Below are positions 1-8,087 of a stretch of 16,845 bases of DNA, piece by piece; positions within the stretch are counted from its first letter, which is position 1; the number at the start of each line of letters is the position of its first letter. The notes under the pieces are model-generated. The model did not search any database, was not told the DNA's origin, and saw nothing but the letters and a program-made list of their open reading frames with translations. Location of the stretch: NCBI GenBank assembly GCA_027046415.1, contig JALTYW010000077.1:1-16845 (forward strand), given 5' to 3'. The stretch comes from Sulfurovum sp. (GTDB taxonomy: Bacteria; Campylobacterota; Campylobacteria; Campylobacterales; Sulfurovaceae). The position numbers were made by a program, and so were the translations under genes.

Positions 1-734
1 ATCCTTTTACCCTTCGGTGCAGTCTGACCTGCAATGAAAGCAACAACCGGTTTGGTGATGTTCTCTTTAATGAACTTCGCTGCCTGAATTTCAAGGTCAC
101 CACCGATCTCACCGATCATTACGATCGCTTCGGTTTCAGGGTCAGCTTCGAACATTGGCAGCAACTGCTTGTAGCTCAGACCAATGATCGGGTCACCACC
201 GATACCTACTGCTGTTGTGATACCGTACCCCTCTTTAACCACTTGGTTTGCGCCCTCATAAGTCAATGTACCGGACTTGGAGATAAGACCGACGTTTCCT
301 TTTTTGAAGATGTTCCCCGGCATAATACCGATCTTGCACTCTTCAGCAGTGATAACACCCGGGCAGTTTGGTCCGATGGTCATCATGCCGTGCTTCACTG
401 CATAGGCTTTTGCCATCTGCATATCACGTACCGGCGCACCTTCTGTAATGATGACAGCAAGTTCTATACCTGCATCTGCCGCTTCCATAACCGCATCGGC
501 AACAAATGCAGGCGGAACGAATACCATAGAAACCGTTGCACCGGTAGCTTCAACCGCATCTTTCACTGTATTGAATACCGGCTTACCAAGGTGCTCTTGT
601 CCACCTTTGTTCGGTGTCACACCGCCAACGATATTCGTACCGTATGCAAGACACTGCTCTGCATGGAATGTACCTTCACTTCCTGTGAACCCCTGTACAA
701 TTACTTTTGTATCTTTATTTACCAGAATACTCAT
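1..734 (-). CDS. sucD: Succinyl-CoA synthetase (ADP-forming) alpha subunit, 3' end outside window
   Basis: Alpha subunit of succinate-CoA ligase, which interconverts succinyl-CoA and succinate with ADP/ATP in the cytoplasm. The first 244 codons are present of about 290 usual for the family. The start is clear: ATG at 734 lies one base after the sucC stop, with AAAGGAG (744-750) nine bases upstream inside the end of sucC. The N-terminal CoA-binding Rossmann part is visible ([13 protein letters not shown] near residues 15-27; GGVTPNKGG near 38-46), followed by GPNCPGVI and SKSGTLTYE. The window cuts the gene right after APKGKR, so the phospho-histidine loop (GHAGA in the family) lies just beyond position 1. 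It is translationally coupled to sucC. In C. jejuni the next genes are oorDABC, so 2-oxoglutarate:acceptor oxidoreductase genes are expected to the left. Confidence 0.97.
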   Translation of the reverse strand, partial: MSILVNKDTKVIVQGFTGSEGTFHAEQCLAYGTNIVGGVTPNKGGQEHLGKPVFNTVKDAVEATGATVSMVFVPPAFVADAVMEAADAGIELAVIITEGAPVRDMQMAKAYAVKHGMMTIGPNCPGVITAEECKIGIMPGNIFKKGNVGLISKSGTLTYEGANQVVKEGYGITTAVGIGGDPIIGLSYKQLLPMFEADPETEAIVMIGEIGGDLEIQAAKFIKENITKPVVAFIAGQTAPKGKR

Positions 735-735
735 C

Positions 736-1911
736 TTACTTCGCTCCTTTTGCTGCTTCTACTGCTTTTTTCGCGCCGTCTGCAAGGTCAGTCGCAGGAA
801 TAACATTCTCAATATTCGCATTGGCAAGAATCTCTGCTGCCTCCTCTGCGTTAGTACCATCCAGTCTTACAACAACCGGTACATGTACATCGACCATTTT
901 TGTCGCTTCAAGAATACCGTTTGCAATTCTGTCACATCTTACGATACCACCGAAGATGTTCACAAATATCGCTTTGACTTTCGGATTTTTCAGAATGATC
1001 TCGAACCCTTTTGCAACCGTTTCTGCGTTTGCCTTACCACCAACATCGAGGAAGTTTGCAGGTGTACCGCCCATATAGTTGATGGTATCCATCGTACCCA
1101 TTGCAAGCCCTGCACCGTTGACCATACATCCGATCTCACCATCAAGTGCGATGTAGCTAAGCCCGTACTGAGCTGCTTCTCTCTCATCAGGATCCTCTTC
1201 GGAGATATCTCTCATCTCTTCGATCTCAGGGTGTCTGTAGAGTGCAGAGTCATCAAATCCCATCTTTCCATCAAGCGCAAGGAACTCGCCTGCACCGGTT
1301 TTGATAAGCGGGTTGATCTCGATCATCTCTGCATCTTTGTCCATATATACTTTGAAGAGTTTGGAAGCGAATTCAATGAACTTGCGCTGCTCATTCTTGT
1401 CTGTGATCCCCAGTCCGAATACCAGCTCTCTACCGTGGAAACCCTGAAAACCGATTGCCGGATCGACTGCTACTTTTACAATCTTCTCCGGTGTCTCTTC
1501 TGCCACCTTCTCGATCTCCATACCGCCTTCTGTAGAAGCCATGATCACAGGCATCTCTTTGGCTCTGTCAAGGACAACACCAAGGTAGAGCTCATCTTTG
1601 ATATCCGCTCCCTCTTCGATGTAAACCTTCTGTACCAGTTTTCCTTCAGGACCTGTCTGATGTGTTACCAGTGTCATACCAAGAATTTCACCTGCAAGCT
1701 TTTCAACCTCTTCAATGGATTTTGCCAGCTTGACACCACCGCCAAGTCCACGTCCGCCTGCGTGGATCTGCGCCTTGACAACCCAGATGTCTCCACCAAG
1801 TTCGTGTGCCGCTTTTACCGCCTCTTCCGGTGTATTGGCAACAATCCCTCTTGGGGTCGGTACACCATACTGAGCAAAGATCTGTTTTGCCTGATACTCA
1901 TGAATATTCAT
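736..1911 (-). CDS. sucC: Succinyl-CoA synthetase beta subunit
   Basis: Beta subunit (391 aa, normal length), carrying the ATP-grasp nucleotide site and pairing with SucD. The N-terminus [12 protein letters not shown] is diagnostic. The nucleotide grip and glycine loop [18 protein letters not shown] lies at about residues 44-61. The Mg-binding region [19 protein letters not shown] lies in the middle, and the C-terminal CoA-ligase domain has the conserved [17 protein letters not shown] at 1911 is preceded by AAGGAG (centred on 1917-1922) at a short spacing. A hairpin terminator sits 135 bp upstream and TATAAT boxes lie between, so sucCD probably has its own promoter rather than depending only on read-through from fumC. 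In a reductive cycle the pair would run toward succinyl-CoA; direction cannot be read from sequence. Confidence 0.98.
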   Translation of the reverse strand: MNIHEYQAKQIFAQYGVPTPRGIVANTPEEAVKAAHELGGDIWVVKAQIHAGGRGLGGGVKLAKSIEEVEKLAGEILGMTLVTHQTGPEGKLVQKVYIEEGADIKDELYLGVVLDRAKEMPVIMASTEGGMEIEKVAEETPEKIVKVAVDPAIGFQGFHGRELVFGLGITDKNEQRKFIEFASKLFKVYMDKDAEMIEINPLIKTGAGEFLALDGKMGFDDSALYRHPEIEEMRDISEEDPDEREAAQYGLSYIALDGEIGCMVNGAGLAMGTMDTINYMGGTPANFLDVGGKANAETVAKGFEIILKNPKVKAIFVNIFGGIVRCDRIANGILEATKMVDVHVPVVVRLDGTNAEEAAEILANANIENVIPATDLADGAKKAVEAAKGAK

Positions 1912-1941
1912 GCAGTCTCCTTTTTTACAATAAGTTCCTTT

Positions 1942-1987
1942 ATTATACGACTAACGCCGATAATATCCGGTTAATTGAATTATTATA
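1942..1987 (-). promoter_or_regulatory. Candidate sucCD promoter (two TATAAT boxes)
   Basis: Between the fumC terminator and sucC the minus strand has two perfect -10 hexamers, TATAAT at 1947-1942 and at 1987-1982, 31 and 71 nt upstream of the sucC ATG. Neither has a good TTGACA at 16-18 nt. That is common for Campylobacterota sigma-70 promoters, which rely on the -10 element and upstream T-rich DNA. The AT-rich setting makes chance matches possible. Confidence 0.4.
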
Positions 1988-2045
1988 AGGAGTGATTTGA
2001 GAAAAGTGGTAAAAAATTACACAGTTTTAGTGGAAAATAGGCGGA

Positions 2046-2070
2046 GAAAAGGCAGCAAACTGCTACCTTT
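2046..2070 (-). terminator. Intrinsic terminator downstream of fumC
   Basis: On the minus strand, 18 nt after the fumC stop, AAAGGTAGCA and TGCTGCCTTT pair over ten positions (one U-G wobble) around a GTT loop, and the 3' arm runs into TTTTC. The hairpin spans 2070-2048. It closes the mdh2-mdh-fumC unit and separates it from sucCD. Confidence 0.75.
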
Positions 2071-2087
2071 GGTAAAAAAGTGAACAG

Positions 2088-3485
2088 TTACGCCTTTGGA
2101 GCGATCATCTCTTCAGGACGTACATATTTGTCGAACTCTTCTGCAGTAAGCAGTCCGAGGTTGATTGCTTCCTCTTTGAGTGTTGTGCCGTTTGAATGCG
2201 CCGTTTTGGCAATTTTGGCAGCATTTTCATACCCGATGTACGGATTGAGCGCTGTTACCAGCATCAGTGAATCGTTGAGGAACTTTTCAATCTTCTCTTC
2301 AATAGGCTGAATACCGACAGCACAGTTGACATCAAAGCTTCTCATAGCATCTGAAAGCAGTCTTACCGACTGAAGGATATTGTAGGCAATGACTGGTTTG
2401 AATACATTGAGCTCAAAGTTCCCCTGTGAAGCGGCAAATCCAACTGCGGCATCGTTCCCCATCACCTGTACAGCTACCATGGTGATCGCCTCAGCTTGGG
2501 TCGGGTTGACCTTCCCAGGCATGATGGAAGAGCCTGGCTCGTTTGCAGGGATCTCAATCTCACCCAGTCCACATCTTGGACCGCTTGCCAGCCATCTGAT
2601 ATCGTTGGCAATCTTCATCAGGTTTGCCGCCAGTGCTTTAAGCGCACCGGAGAGTACTACTTCCCCGTCATGTCCGGTCAGTGCATGGAATTTGTTTGGC
2701 TGGGAGACAAAGCCGTAGTCTTTTTCCATAAAACTGTTAAGCTGTGCAGCCACTCTTTCGGAAAATTCAGGGTGGGAGTTTAGCCCTGTCCCCACTGCTG
2801 TACCACCGATGGCAAGCTCTCTTACGTACTTGAGCGCATCTTCGATCTGCTTGAGGTTTGTCTCAAGCATCGCAACATACCCGCTCAACTCCTGTCCCAG
2901 AGTCAACGGTGTCGCATCCTGCAGGTGGGTACGTCCGATCTTGACAATGTCAGCAAAGGCTTCTGATTTTGCCTGAAGTGTCCCTTTGAGCTGATTGAGT
3001 GCAGGAATCAGGTTGTCGGTAACGGCAACCACTTCGGCAATACGCATCCCTGTAGGGTAGGTGTCATTGGAGCTCTGTCCTTTGTTAACATCATCATTAG
3101 GGTGTACCAGATACTCTTTGGTAAAGTCACCGCCAAGAATCTCAGTCGCTTTGTTGGCAACCACTTCGTTCATGTTCATGTTTGACTGCGTACCCGAACC
3201 TGTCTGCCATACAACGAGCGGGAAGTTGTCATCAAGCTCACCGGAAAGCACCGTATCACACGCTTTGACAATAGCTTCTGTTTTGGCATCGTCAAGACGT
3301 CCAAGTTCATTATTCACCAGTGCACACGCTTTTTTGAGGTTAGCAAATCCATATACCACCTCCATAGGCATCTTCTCAGTACCGATCTTGAAGTTTTGTA
3401 CCGAACGCTGTGTCTGTGCCGCCCAGTACTTGTCTGCAGGTACCTGCATCTCACCCATGGTGTCTTTTTCGATTCTGTATTCCAT
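2088..3485 (-). CDS. fumC: Class II fumarate hydratase
   Basis: Iron-independent fumarase, interconverting fumarate and L-malate (homotetramer, cytoplasm). It has 465 aa from the preferred start, normal for the class. Visible motifs are [13 protein letters not shown] (about 95-107), [14 protein letters not shown] (about 128-141), the catalytic histidine in GRTHLQD (H187) and the mobile SS loop [13 protein letters not shown] (about 318-330). PGKVNP rather than PAKVNP separates fumarase from aspartase. Two adjacent ATGs exist (3488 and 3485). GGGAG at 3495-3491 lies two bases from the first and five from the second, so the second is chosen. It sits 15 nt after mdh and is co-transcribed with it. 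C. jejuni has no fumC between mdh and sucC, so this is an insertion relative to that order. Confidence 0.97.
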   Translation of the reverse strand: MEYRIEKDTMGEMQVPADKYWAAQTQRSVQNFKIGTEKMPMEVVYGFANLKKACALVNNELGRLDDAKTEAIVKACDTVLSGELDDNFPLVVWQTGSGTQSNMNMNEVVANKATEILGGDFTKEYLVHPNDDVNKGQSSNDTYPTGMRIAEVVAVTDNLIPALNQLKGTLQAKSEAFADIVKIGRTHLQDATPLTLGQELSGYVAMLETNLKQIEDALKYVRELAIGGTAVGTGLNSHPEFSERVAAQLNSFMEKDYGFVSQPNKFHALTGHDGEVVLSGALKALAANLMKIANDIRWLASGPRCGLGEIEIPANEPGSSIMPGKVNPTQAEAITMVAVQVMGNDAAVGFAASQGNFELNVFKPVIAYNILQSVRLLSDAMRSFDVNCAVGIQPIEEKIEKFLNDSLMLVTALNPYIGYENAAKIAKTAHSNGTTLKEEAINLGLLTAEEFDKYVRPEEMIAPKA

Positions 3486-3500
3486 CATATCTCCCTTTGT

Positions 3501-4445
3501 TTAGTTGAAAAAGTCATTTTTTCGGAGCACGGAAATGCCCTCCTTGATGCTCTCTACAGAGGTAGCAAACTTCGCTTTTGTTTCATCATCAAGCTTCATT
3601 TCGATGATCTTCTCTACCCCTTGTTTTCCAAGAATGACCGGTACGCCTACGGCAACGTCACTGTACCCATACTCGCCCTCAAGCAGCGCAGAGGCAGCAA
3701 CCACCACCTTGGCATCATTGAGGATCGCCCCGACCATGTAAGCAATGGCGCGACCCGGTGCGTAATAGCCCGATGTACCAAGATGTTTAACGATCTCAGC
3801 ACCACCGTTCTTTGTACGTTCAATGATCTCTTCCATATCTTTCTGGCTTAACAGTTCAGAAACATCGACTGATCCAACCTGTACCTCCTGTGGCAGAGGG
3901 ATCATATGCTGTCCGTGATCACCAATGACCAGTGTACCGATCTGTCCGGCACCATACCCAAGCTTGTTGTATATCTGGTATGCCATACGTGCACCGTCAA
4001 GCGCACCGGAGAGTCCGACAATACGGCTGCGGTCCCATCCGGTCATCTGCCCTATCACATAGGTCATCACATCCAGCGGGTTGGAGACACAGATGATCAC
4101 AGCATCCGGAGAGTACTTCATCACATCTTCCACCACACTTTTCATGATCTTTGCATTGATCATCAGCAGATCTTCACGGGTCATATCCCCTTTGCGCGGC
4201 ACCCCTGCCGTGATTACGACAATATCGCACTCACTCACATCCGCCGGAGACTGTGCAGCTGTAATGACTGTACTGTTTGGCGCATAGTGTGTTGACTGAC
4301 CGATATCAATCGCCTTGCCTTTGGCTACCCCTTCTGCAATATCAAACAGCACGATCTCACTACACGTTCCCATCATACTCAAACTGAACGCGGCAGTCGC
4401 ACCTACCGCACCTGCGCCGATTATCCCTACCTTACGTTTTGTCAT
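3501..4445 (-). CDS. mdh: Malate dehydrogenase, NAD-type pocket
   Basis: LDH-like malate dehydrogenase (314 aa), interconverting oxaloacetate and L-malate. The Rossmann motif GAGAVG is at residues 10-15. The second strand ends in an acidic residue (IVLFDIA, D35), the usual determinant for NAD. Substrate arginines are present: R84 (the position that is Gln in lactate dehydrogenases), R90 in the mobile loop and R153; the catalytic pair is D150 and H178. R84 argues for malate, not lactate. Oddities: the catalytic loop reads DHGQHM where the family normally has HGD(S/T)M, and the specificity loop reads RKGDMTR rather than RKPGM(S/T)R. It lies three bases after the other malate dehydrogenase gene; its ribosome binding site is weak (AGAAG-like), so translation may be coupled. 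Confidence 0.93.
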   Translation of the reverse strand: MTKRKVGIIGAGAVGATAAFSLSMMGTCSEIVLFDIAEGVAKGKAIDIGQSTHYAPNSTVITAAQSPADVSECDIVVITAGVPRKGDMTREDLLMINAKIMKSVVEDVMKYSPDAVIICVSNPLDVMTYVIGQMTGWDRSRIVGLSGALDGARMAYQIYNKLGYGAGQIGTLVIGDHGQHMIPLPQEVQVGSVDVSELLSQKDMEEIIERTKNGGAEIVKHLGTSGYYAPGRAIAYMVGAILNDAKVVVAASALLEGEYGYSDVAVGVPVILGKQGVEKIIEMKLDDETKAKFATSVESIKEGISVLRKNDFFN

Positions 4446-4448
4446 TGA

Positions 4449-5420
4449 CTACTTCTTCTCTTCTTCAAGTTCTGCAAAAAAATCAAGTTCATAGAGCTTG
4501 TCTATCATCTCCTGTACCGATGCCACAGAGTTTTTAAAACGCTTCTGCTGTAGCGGTTTGAGGGTCATGTTGATCACCTGCTCCGCACCACCTGCACCGA
4601 TCATCACAGGAACACCGGAAACAACGCCTGAGTAGCCGTAGTCATTATCAAGCAAAATAGCGCAGGAGTGGATCTGATTGGTATCCTTTAAGATCGCTTC
4701 TACCATCACCGTGGTTGACTTCGCAGGCGCATAGTAGGCTGAACCGTTACCAAGCAGGTTCACAATCTCCGCACCGCCGTTACGCGTCTTGCGTACGATC
4801 TCACCAATCTCTTCAGAGTCAAGAAGATCTTCAATAGGCACACCTGCAACAGTTGTAAACTTTGGAAGCGGAACCATTGTGTCACCGTGTCCGCCCATCA
4901 CAGTTGCACGGATCTGACCTGCACCGTATTCAAGTTTCTCATAAATAAAGTGAGCCATACGCGCCGCATCGAGAATACCCGCCATTCCCATCACACGTTC
5001 TCTCGGAAAGCCTGTATATTTGAGTGCCACATAGGTCATGACATCCAGCGGATTGGAGACCACAATCACTATGGAGTCTGGTGCATACTCTTTAATCTCT
5101 TTGGCATAGTTTTTGACGATCTCTGCATTCTTCAACAGCAGATCGTCCCTGCTCATACCAGGTGTTCGTGGTGCACCGGCTGTAATGATGACCACATCGG
5201 ACTCAGCCATATCTTCAGGGCCTTTTGCCGCCTTTACAATCGTATGCTGACGTGCCGCATTGGCAGCTTGAGACATGTCGAGTGCTTTTCCTTTGGCGAC
5301 ATCATAGTTTCTGCCACGCAGCACAATGTTATGACATGCACCGTTCATAGCAAGAATGAACGCAACTGTAGAACCGAAATTTCCCGTTCCGATGACTGTG
5401 ACTTTTTTACCTTTAGCCAT
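4449..5420 (-). CDS. Second malate dehydrogenase paralogue, possibly NADP(H)-preferring
   Basis: LDH-like malate dehydrogenase (323 aa), first gene of the mdh2-mdh-fumC unit. The glycine motif GTGNFG is at residues 11-16. Catalytic residues are complete: R85 and R91 (APRTPGMSR), D151, R154 and H178 (GGHGDTMVPL). R85 indicates a dicarboxylic substrate such as oxaloacetate/malate. The end of the second Rossmann strand reads IVLRGRN: the position holding Asp in the adjacent paralogue is G36, flanked by R35 and R37. Loss of the acid with added arginines is the classical sequence change for NADP binding; this is inference, not proof. An in-frame ATG exists 24 bases further upstream (5444), but AAGGA at 5430-5426 sits five bases before the ATG at 5420, and MAKGKKVTVIG fits the family start. 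Confidence 0.92.
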   Translation of the reverse strand: MAKGKKVTVIGTGNFGSTVAFILAMNGACHNIVLRGRNYDVAKGKALDMSQAANAARQHTIVKAAKGPEDMAESDVVIITAGAPRTPGMSRDDLLLKNAEIVKNYAKEIKEYAPDSIVIVVSNPLDVMTYVALKYTGFPRERVMGMAGILDAARMAHFIYEKLEYGAGQIRATVMGGHGDTMVPLPKFTTVAGVPIEDLLDSEEIGEIVRKTRNGGAEIVNLLGNGSAYYAPAKSTTVMVEAILKDTNQIHSCAILLDNDYGYSGVVSGVPVMIGAGGAEQVINMTLKPLQQKRFKNSVASVQEMIDKLYELDFFAELEEEKK

Positions 5421-5473
5421 GTCTATCCTTTTGAGTGAGATCATAGGACCGACTTACCAGCAAAACATCATTC

Positions 5474-5493
5474 ATAACTTACAATTAAGTTAT
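5474..5493. promoter_or_regulatory. Perfect 8+8 bp inverted repeat, candidate operator
   Basis: ATAACTTA - CAAT - TAAGTTAT is a perfect dyad with a 4-nt spacer, located 54-73 nt upstream of the second malate dehydrogenase start and about 60 nt downstream of the best -10 candidate. No T-tract follows on either strand, so it does not look like a terminator. A dimeric repressor site in the leader is a reasonable reading, but the factor is unknown. Confidence 0.4.
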
Positions 5494-5551
5494 CAAAAAC
5501 ATTTTGCAATGCCAATGAAGTCTTTATGTCCTATTGTATTAGTGGATATTT

Positions 5552-5560
5552 ATTTTATCA
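5552..5560 (-). promoter_or_regulatory. Candidate extended -10 promoter for mdh2-mdh-fumC
   Basis: The minus strand reads TG-A-TAAAAT (5560-5552), an extended -10 element 131 nt upstream of the mdh2 ATG. No convincing -35 was found. It is the best promoter match between icd and mdh2 and implies a leader of about 125 nt containing the inverted repeat at 5474-5493. Confidence 0.35.
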
Positions 5561-5573
5561 TAAAGTGTGTTAC

Positions 5574-5593
5574 ACAGAGCAAAAATGCTCTGT
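5574..5593. repeat. Short hairpin in the icd-mdh2 spacer
   Basis: ACAGAGC and GCTCTGT form a perfect 7-bp stem around a 6-nt A-rich loop. Neither strand has a T-tract directly after the stem, so it may be part of the icd transcript end or lie just upstream of the mdh2 promoter. Its role is unknown. Confidence 0.35.
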
Positions 5594-5602
5594 ATGAAGA
5601 AG

Positions 5603-5627
5603 AAAAAAGCGCTAAATGCTACTTTTT
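5603..5627 (-). terminator. Candidate intrinsic terminator after icd
   Basis: About 20 nt after the icd stop the minus strand can fold AAAAAGUAGC with GCGCUUUUU around an AUUUA loop (one wobble and one bulged A). The 3' arm merges into TTTTTTCTTCTTC. The stem is A-U rich, so stability is uncertain. Confidence 0.4.
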
Positions 5628-5646
5628 GGGTAGATGTACCTGCCAA

Positions 5647-7830
5647 TTAGATCGCATCGATAATGCTGTTGAGTGTTACTGACGGTCTCATTGCAATCTC
5701 TGCTTTTGCGTCATCCGGATGGAAGTATCCGCCGATGTCCTTAGGACTTCCTTCGGCTGCAAGAAGCTCTTCAATAATCTTCTCCTCATTCTTAACCAGT
5801 GCATCCGCAACCGGTGTAAACTTCTCAGCGAGCGCTGCATCAGCAGTTTGTGTACTAAGTGCCTCTGCCCAGTAGCGTGCTACCCAGTAGTGAGAAGCTT
5901 TGTTATCAGGCTCACCACATTTTCTGCTTGGCGCTTTATCGTTATCGAGATATCCTTCATTAGCCTTGTCAAGTGCTTCTGTAAGTACACCGATCTTGCT
6001 GTCTCCAGACTTCTGATACTCCATTCTGAGTGATTCTGCAAGTGCGAGGAATTCACCAAGAGAATCCCATCTGAGATGTCCTTCAGCCAGGAACTGGTCT
6101 ACATGCTTCGGTGCAGAACCACCGGCACCTGTTTCAAAGAGTCCACCACCGGCAAGCAGAGGTACGATAGAGAGCATTTTTGCTGAAGTACCAAGCTCAA
6201 GGATCGGATACATATCTGTCAGGTGATCACGCAGAACGTTACCTGTGACTGAAATGGTATCTTTACCAGCTCTAACTCTTTCGTTGGTGTAACGTGTTGC
6301 CGCAGTGACATCCATAATCTTGATTTCAAGTCCGGTTGTGTCATGCTCTGCAAGATACTTGTTGACTTTCTTAATCATCTCAGCATCGTGTGCTCTGTTC
6401 TCATCAAGCCAGAAGATCGCAGGGCTGCCTGTGAGTCTCGCTCTCTCAACTGCCAGTCTTACCCAGTCTTTGATCGGGATGTCTTTTGCACGGGACATTC
6501 TCCAGATATCACCTGCTTCTACCTCATGTTTCATCAGTACATTACCGTTGGCATCTACCACTTCAACCACTCCATCTTCAGGAATTTCAAATGTGGTTGG
6601 GTGAGAACCATACTCTTCCGCTTTCTGCGCCATAAGACCTACGTTGGAGACATTTCCCATTGTTGTAACATCAAACTGACCGTTTTTCACACAGTCTGCA
6701 ACCATCTCTTCATGGAATCTTGCGTAAGTAGAGTCCGGAATAACTGCAACACACTCAAGTGCGTCACCATTTCTGTCCCACTGCTTACCGCCTTCTCTTA
6801 CTACAACAGGCATTGAAGCATCGATGATAACATCGTTTGGCGCATTGAAGTTGGTTGTTCCTTTGTCAGAGTCAACCATCGCAATCTTAGGCGCGTCAGC
6901 ATCGACCACTGCCTGGAATGCCGCTTTGATCTCAGCCTCTTTCTCGTGTCCCGCGATTTTCTTCTCAAGATCTGCCATACCAAGGTTCGGGTTGACACCA
7001 AGCTCTTTGAAAAGATCTGCATATTTGGTAAAAACCTCTTCAAAGAAGACTTCAAATGCATGACCGAACATGATAGGATCAGAGATCTTCATCATCGTCG
7101 CTTTGAGGTGAATAGACCAGACTACACCCTTCTCTTTTGCCTCATCGATCGTTTTTCTAATGAACGCTCGAAGTGCTTTTGCAGACATAAATGTACCGTC
7201 AAGAATCTCACCGTCAAGTGCATCGACAGATTTGAGTTCTTTACCGTTGAGCATAATTTTTACTGTCTGTGCCTTATCCATAGTCACAGACTGCTCATTG
7301 CCATAGAAGTCCCCTTCGCCACCCATATGTGCAACAAACGCTTTGGAGTTTTCAGCAAAAGGTTTGAGTCTATGCGGATGTTTCTGCGCATAGTTTTTTA
7401 CGGCTCTTGCCGCACGTCTGTCGGAGTTACCCTCTCTAAGAACCGGGTTTACCGCTGAACCGAGACAGACACTGTATTTTGCCTGTATCTCTTTCTCTTC
7501 AGCAGTCTCTGGGTTTTCAGGATAGTCGGGAATATCAAATCCCTGAGATTGAAGCTCTGCAATACAGTCTTTGAGCTGACCAACAGAAGCAGAGATGTTT
7601 GGAAGCTTGATGATGTTTGCTTCAGGCTTGAGAACAATCTCTCCCAGTTTTGCAAGCTCATCTTCTGCTTTACCCATTGCAGCGAGTACACGTCCTGCAA
7701 GCGAGATGTCAACTTGCTCCACATCTACACCCGCTTCATTAGCGAACGCTTTTACAATTGGGAAAAGCGAATAGGTCGCCAGTGCCGGTGCTTCATCGAT
7801 TTTTGACCATAGAATCTTAGGTTTAGACAT
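5647..7830 (-). CDS. icd: Monomeric NADP-dependent isocitrate dehydrogenase
   Basis: Large single-chain isocitrate dehydrogenase (727 aa; family about 735-745), interconverting isocitrate and 2-oxoglutarate plus CO2 with NADP(H) in the cytoplasm. Whole-length similarity is clear from KILWSKIDEAPALATYSLFP at the start. The substrate loop SAVNPVLREGNSDRR lies at about residues 125-139. H576, R587 and R636 have the same mutual spacing as H589, R600 and R649, the NADP 2'-phosphate contacts of the Azotobacter vinelandii enzyme, so NADP specificity is expected. ATG at 7830 has AAGGA seven bases upstream. Campylobacterota use this type in place of the dimeric enzyme, and its place at the head of the TCA block matches C. 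jejuni. The 226-nt spacer to mdh2 suggests a separate transcription unit. Confidence 0.98.
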   Translation of the reverse strand: MSKPKILWSKIDEAPALATYSLFPIVKAFANEAGVDVEQVDISLAGRVLAAMGKAEDELAKLGEIVLKPEANIIKLPNISASVGQLKDCIAELQSQGFDIPDYPENPETAEEKEIQAKYSVCLGSAVNPVLREGNSDRRAARAVKNYAQKHPHRLKPFAENSKAFVAHMGGEGDFYGNEQSVTMDKAQTVKIMLNGKELKSVDALDGEILDGTFMSAKALRAFIRKTIDEAKEKGVVWSIHLKATMMKISDPIMFGHAFEVFFEEVFTKYADLFKELGVNPNLGMADLEKKIAGHEKEAEIKAAFQAVVDADAPKIAMVDSDKGTTNFNAPNDVIIDASMPVVVREGGKQWDRNGDALECVAVIPDSTYARFHEEMVADCVKNGQFDVTTMGNVSNVGLMAQKAEEYGSHPTTFEIPEDGVVEVVDANGNVLMKHEVEAGDIWRMSRAKDIPIKDWVRLAVERARLTGSPAIFWLDENRAHDAEMIKKVNKYLAEHDTTGLEIKIMDVTAATRYTNERVRAGKDTISVTGNVLRDHLTDMYPILELGTSAKMLSIVPLLAGGGLFETGAGGSAPKHVDQFLAEGHLRWDSLGEFLALAESLRMEYQKSGDSKIGVLTEALDKANEGYLDNDKAPSRKCGEPDNKASHYWVARYWAEALSTQTADAALAEKFTPVADALVKNEEKIIEELLAAEGSPKDIGGYFHPDDAKAEIAMRPSVTLNSIIDAI

Positions 7831-7867
7831 AGTCAGTTCCTTTTGTATAAATTTGTTTTGTAGGTAG

Positions 7868-7876
7868 AGTGTAACA
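7868..7876 (-). promoter_or_regulatory. Candidate extended -10 promoter of icd
   Basis: The minus strand reads TG-T-TACACT (7876-7868), about 38 nt upstream of the icd ATG. The usual short leader distance supports it; the -35 region is T-rich but has no clear TTGACA. The stretch from 7877 to 8040 otherwise shows nothing I can name. Confidence 0.35.
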
Positions 7877-8040
7877 TGAATTGAGTCACTGCAAAATTAA
7901 TCAAATTGTTTTCCTCAGGTTATACTCAAATATGTTTCTATTTTACACAAAAAGGGTTTGATTCAGTATTTTTAAAGCAGTTTCGAAGGGAGAAATTGTA
8001 ACAAAAAAGAGGGTTGAACGATAATATCCAGAGACAAAAG

Positions 8041-8073
8041 TGTTACCGAAGCATACACTGCATTTCGGTAACA
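8041..8073 (-). terminator. Hairpin terminator downstream of the DUF302-like gene
   Basis: On the minus strand TGTTACCGAA pairs perfectly with TTCGGTAACA (10 bp) around a 13-nt loop, beginning 15 nt after the stop of the 324-aa gene and followed by CTTTTG. The stem is strong but the T-tract is only four bases. The loop can add a small inner GCA/TGC stem. Confidence 0.65.
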
Positions 8074-8087
8074 ACTTGTTAGAGAGC

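Noticed and set aside
448..1974. Long plus-strand open frame (508 codons)
   Set aside because: It lies opposite sucC and sucD, which are certain. Its translation is Cys- and Ser-rich with no family resemblance; a shadow of the high-GC coding strand.
2088..3485. Aspartate ammonia-lyase instead of fumarase
   Set aside because: The loop reads PGKVNPTQ and the earlier motif HPNDDVN...SSND, matching class II fumarase rather than aspartase.
3501..5420. Either dehydrogenase being a lactate dehydrogenase
   Set aside because: Both have Arg (R84, R85) at the position that is Gln in lactate dehydrogenases.
5574..5593. ACAGAGC/GCTCTGT hairpin as the icd terminator
   Set aside because: No T-tract follows on either strand; the hairpin at 5603-5627 is the better candidate.
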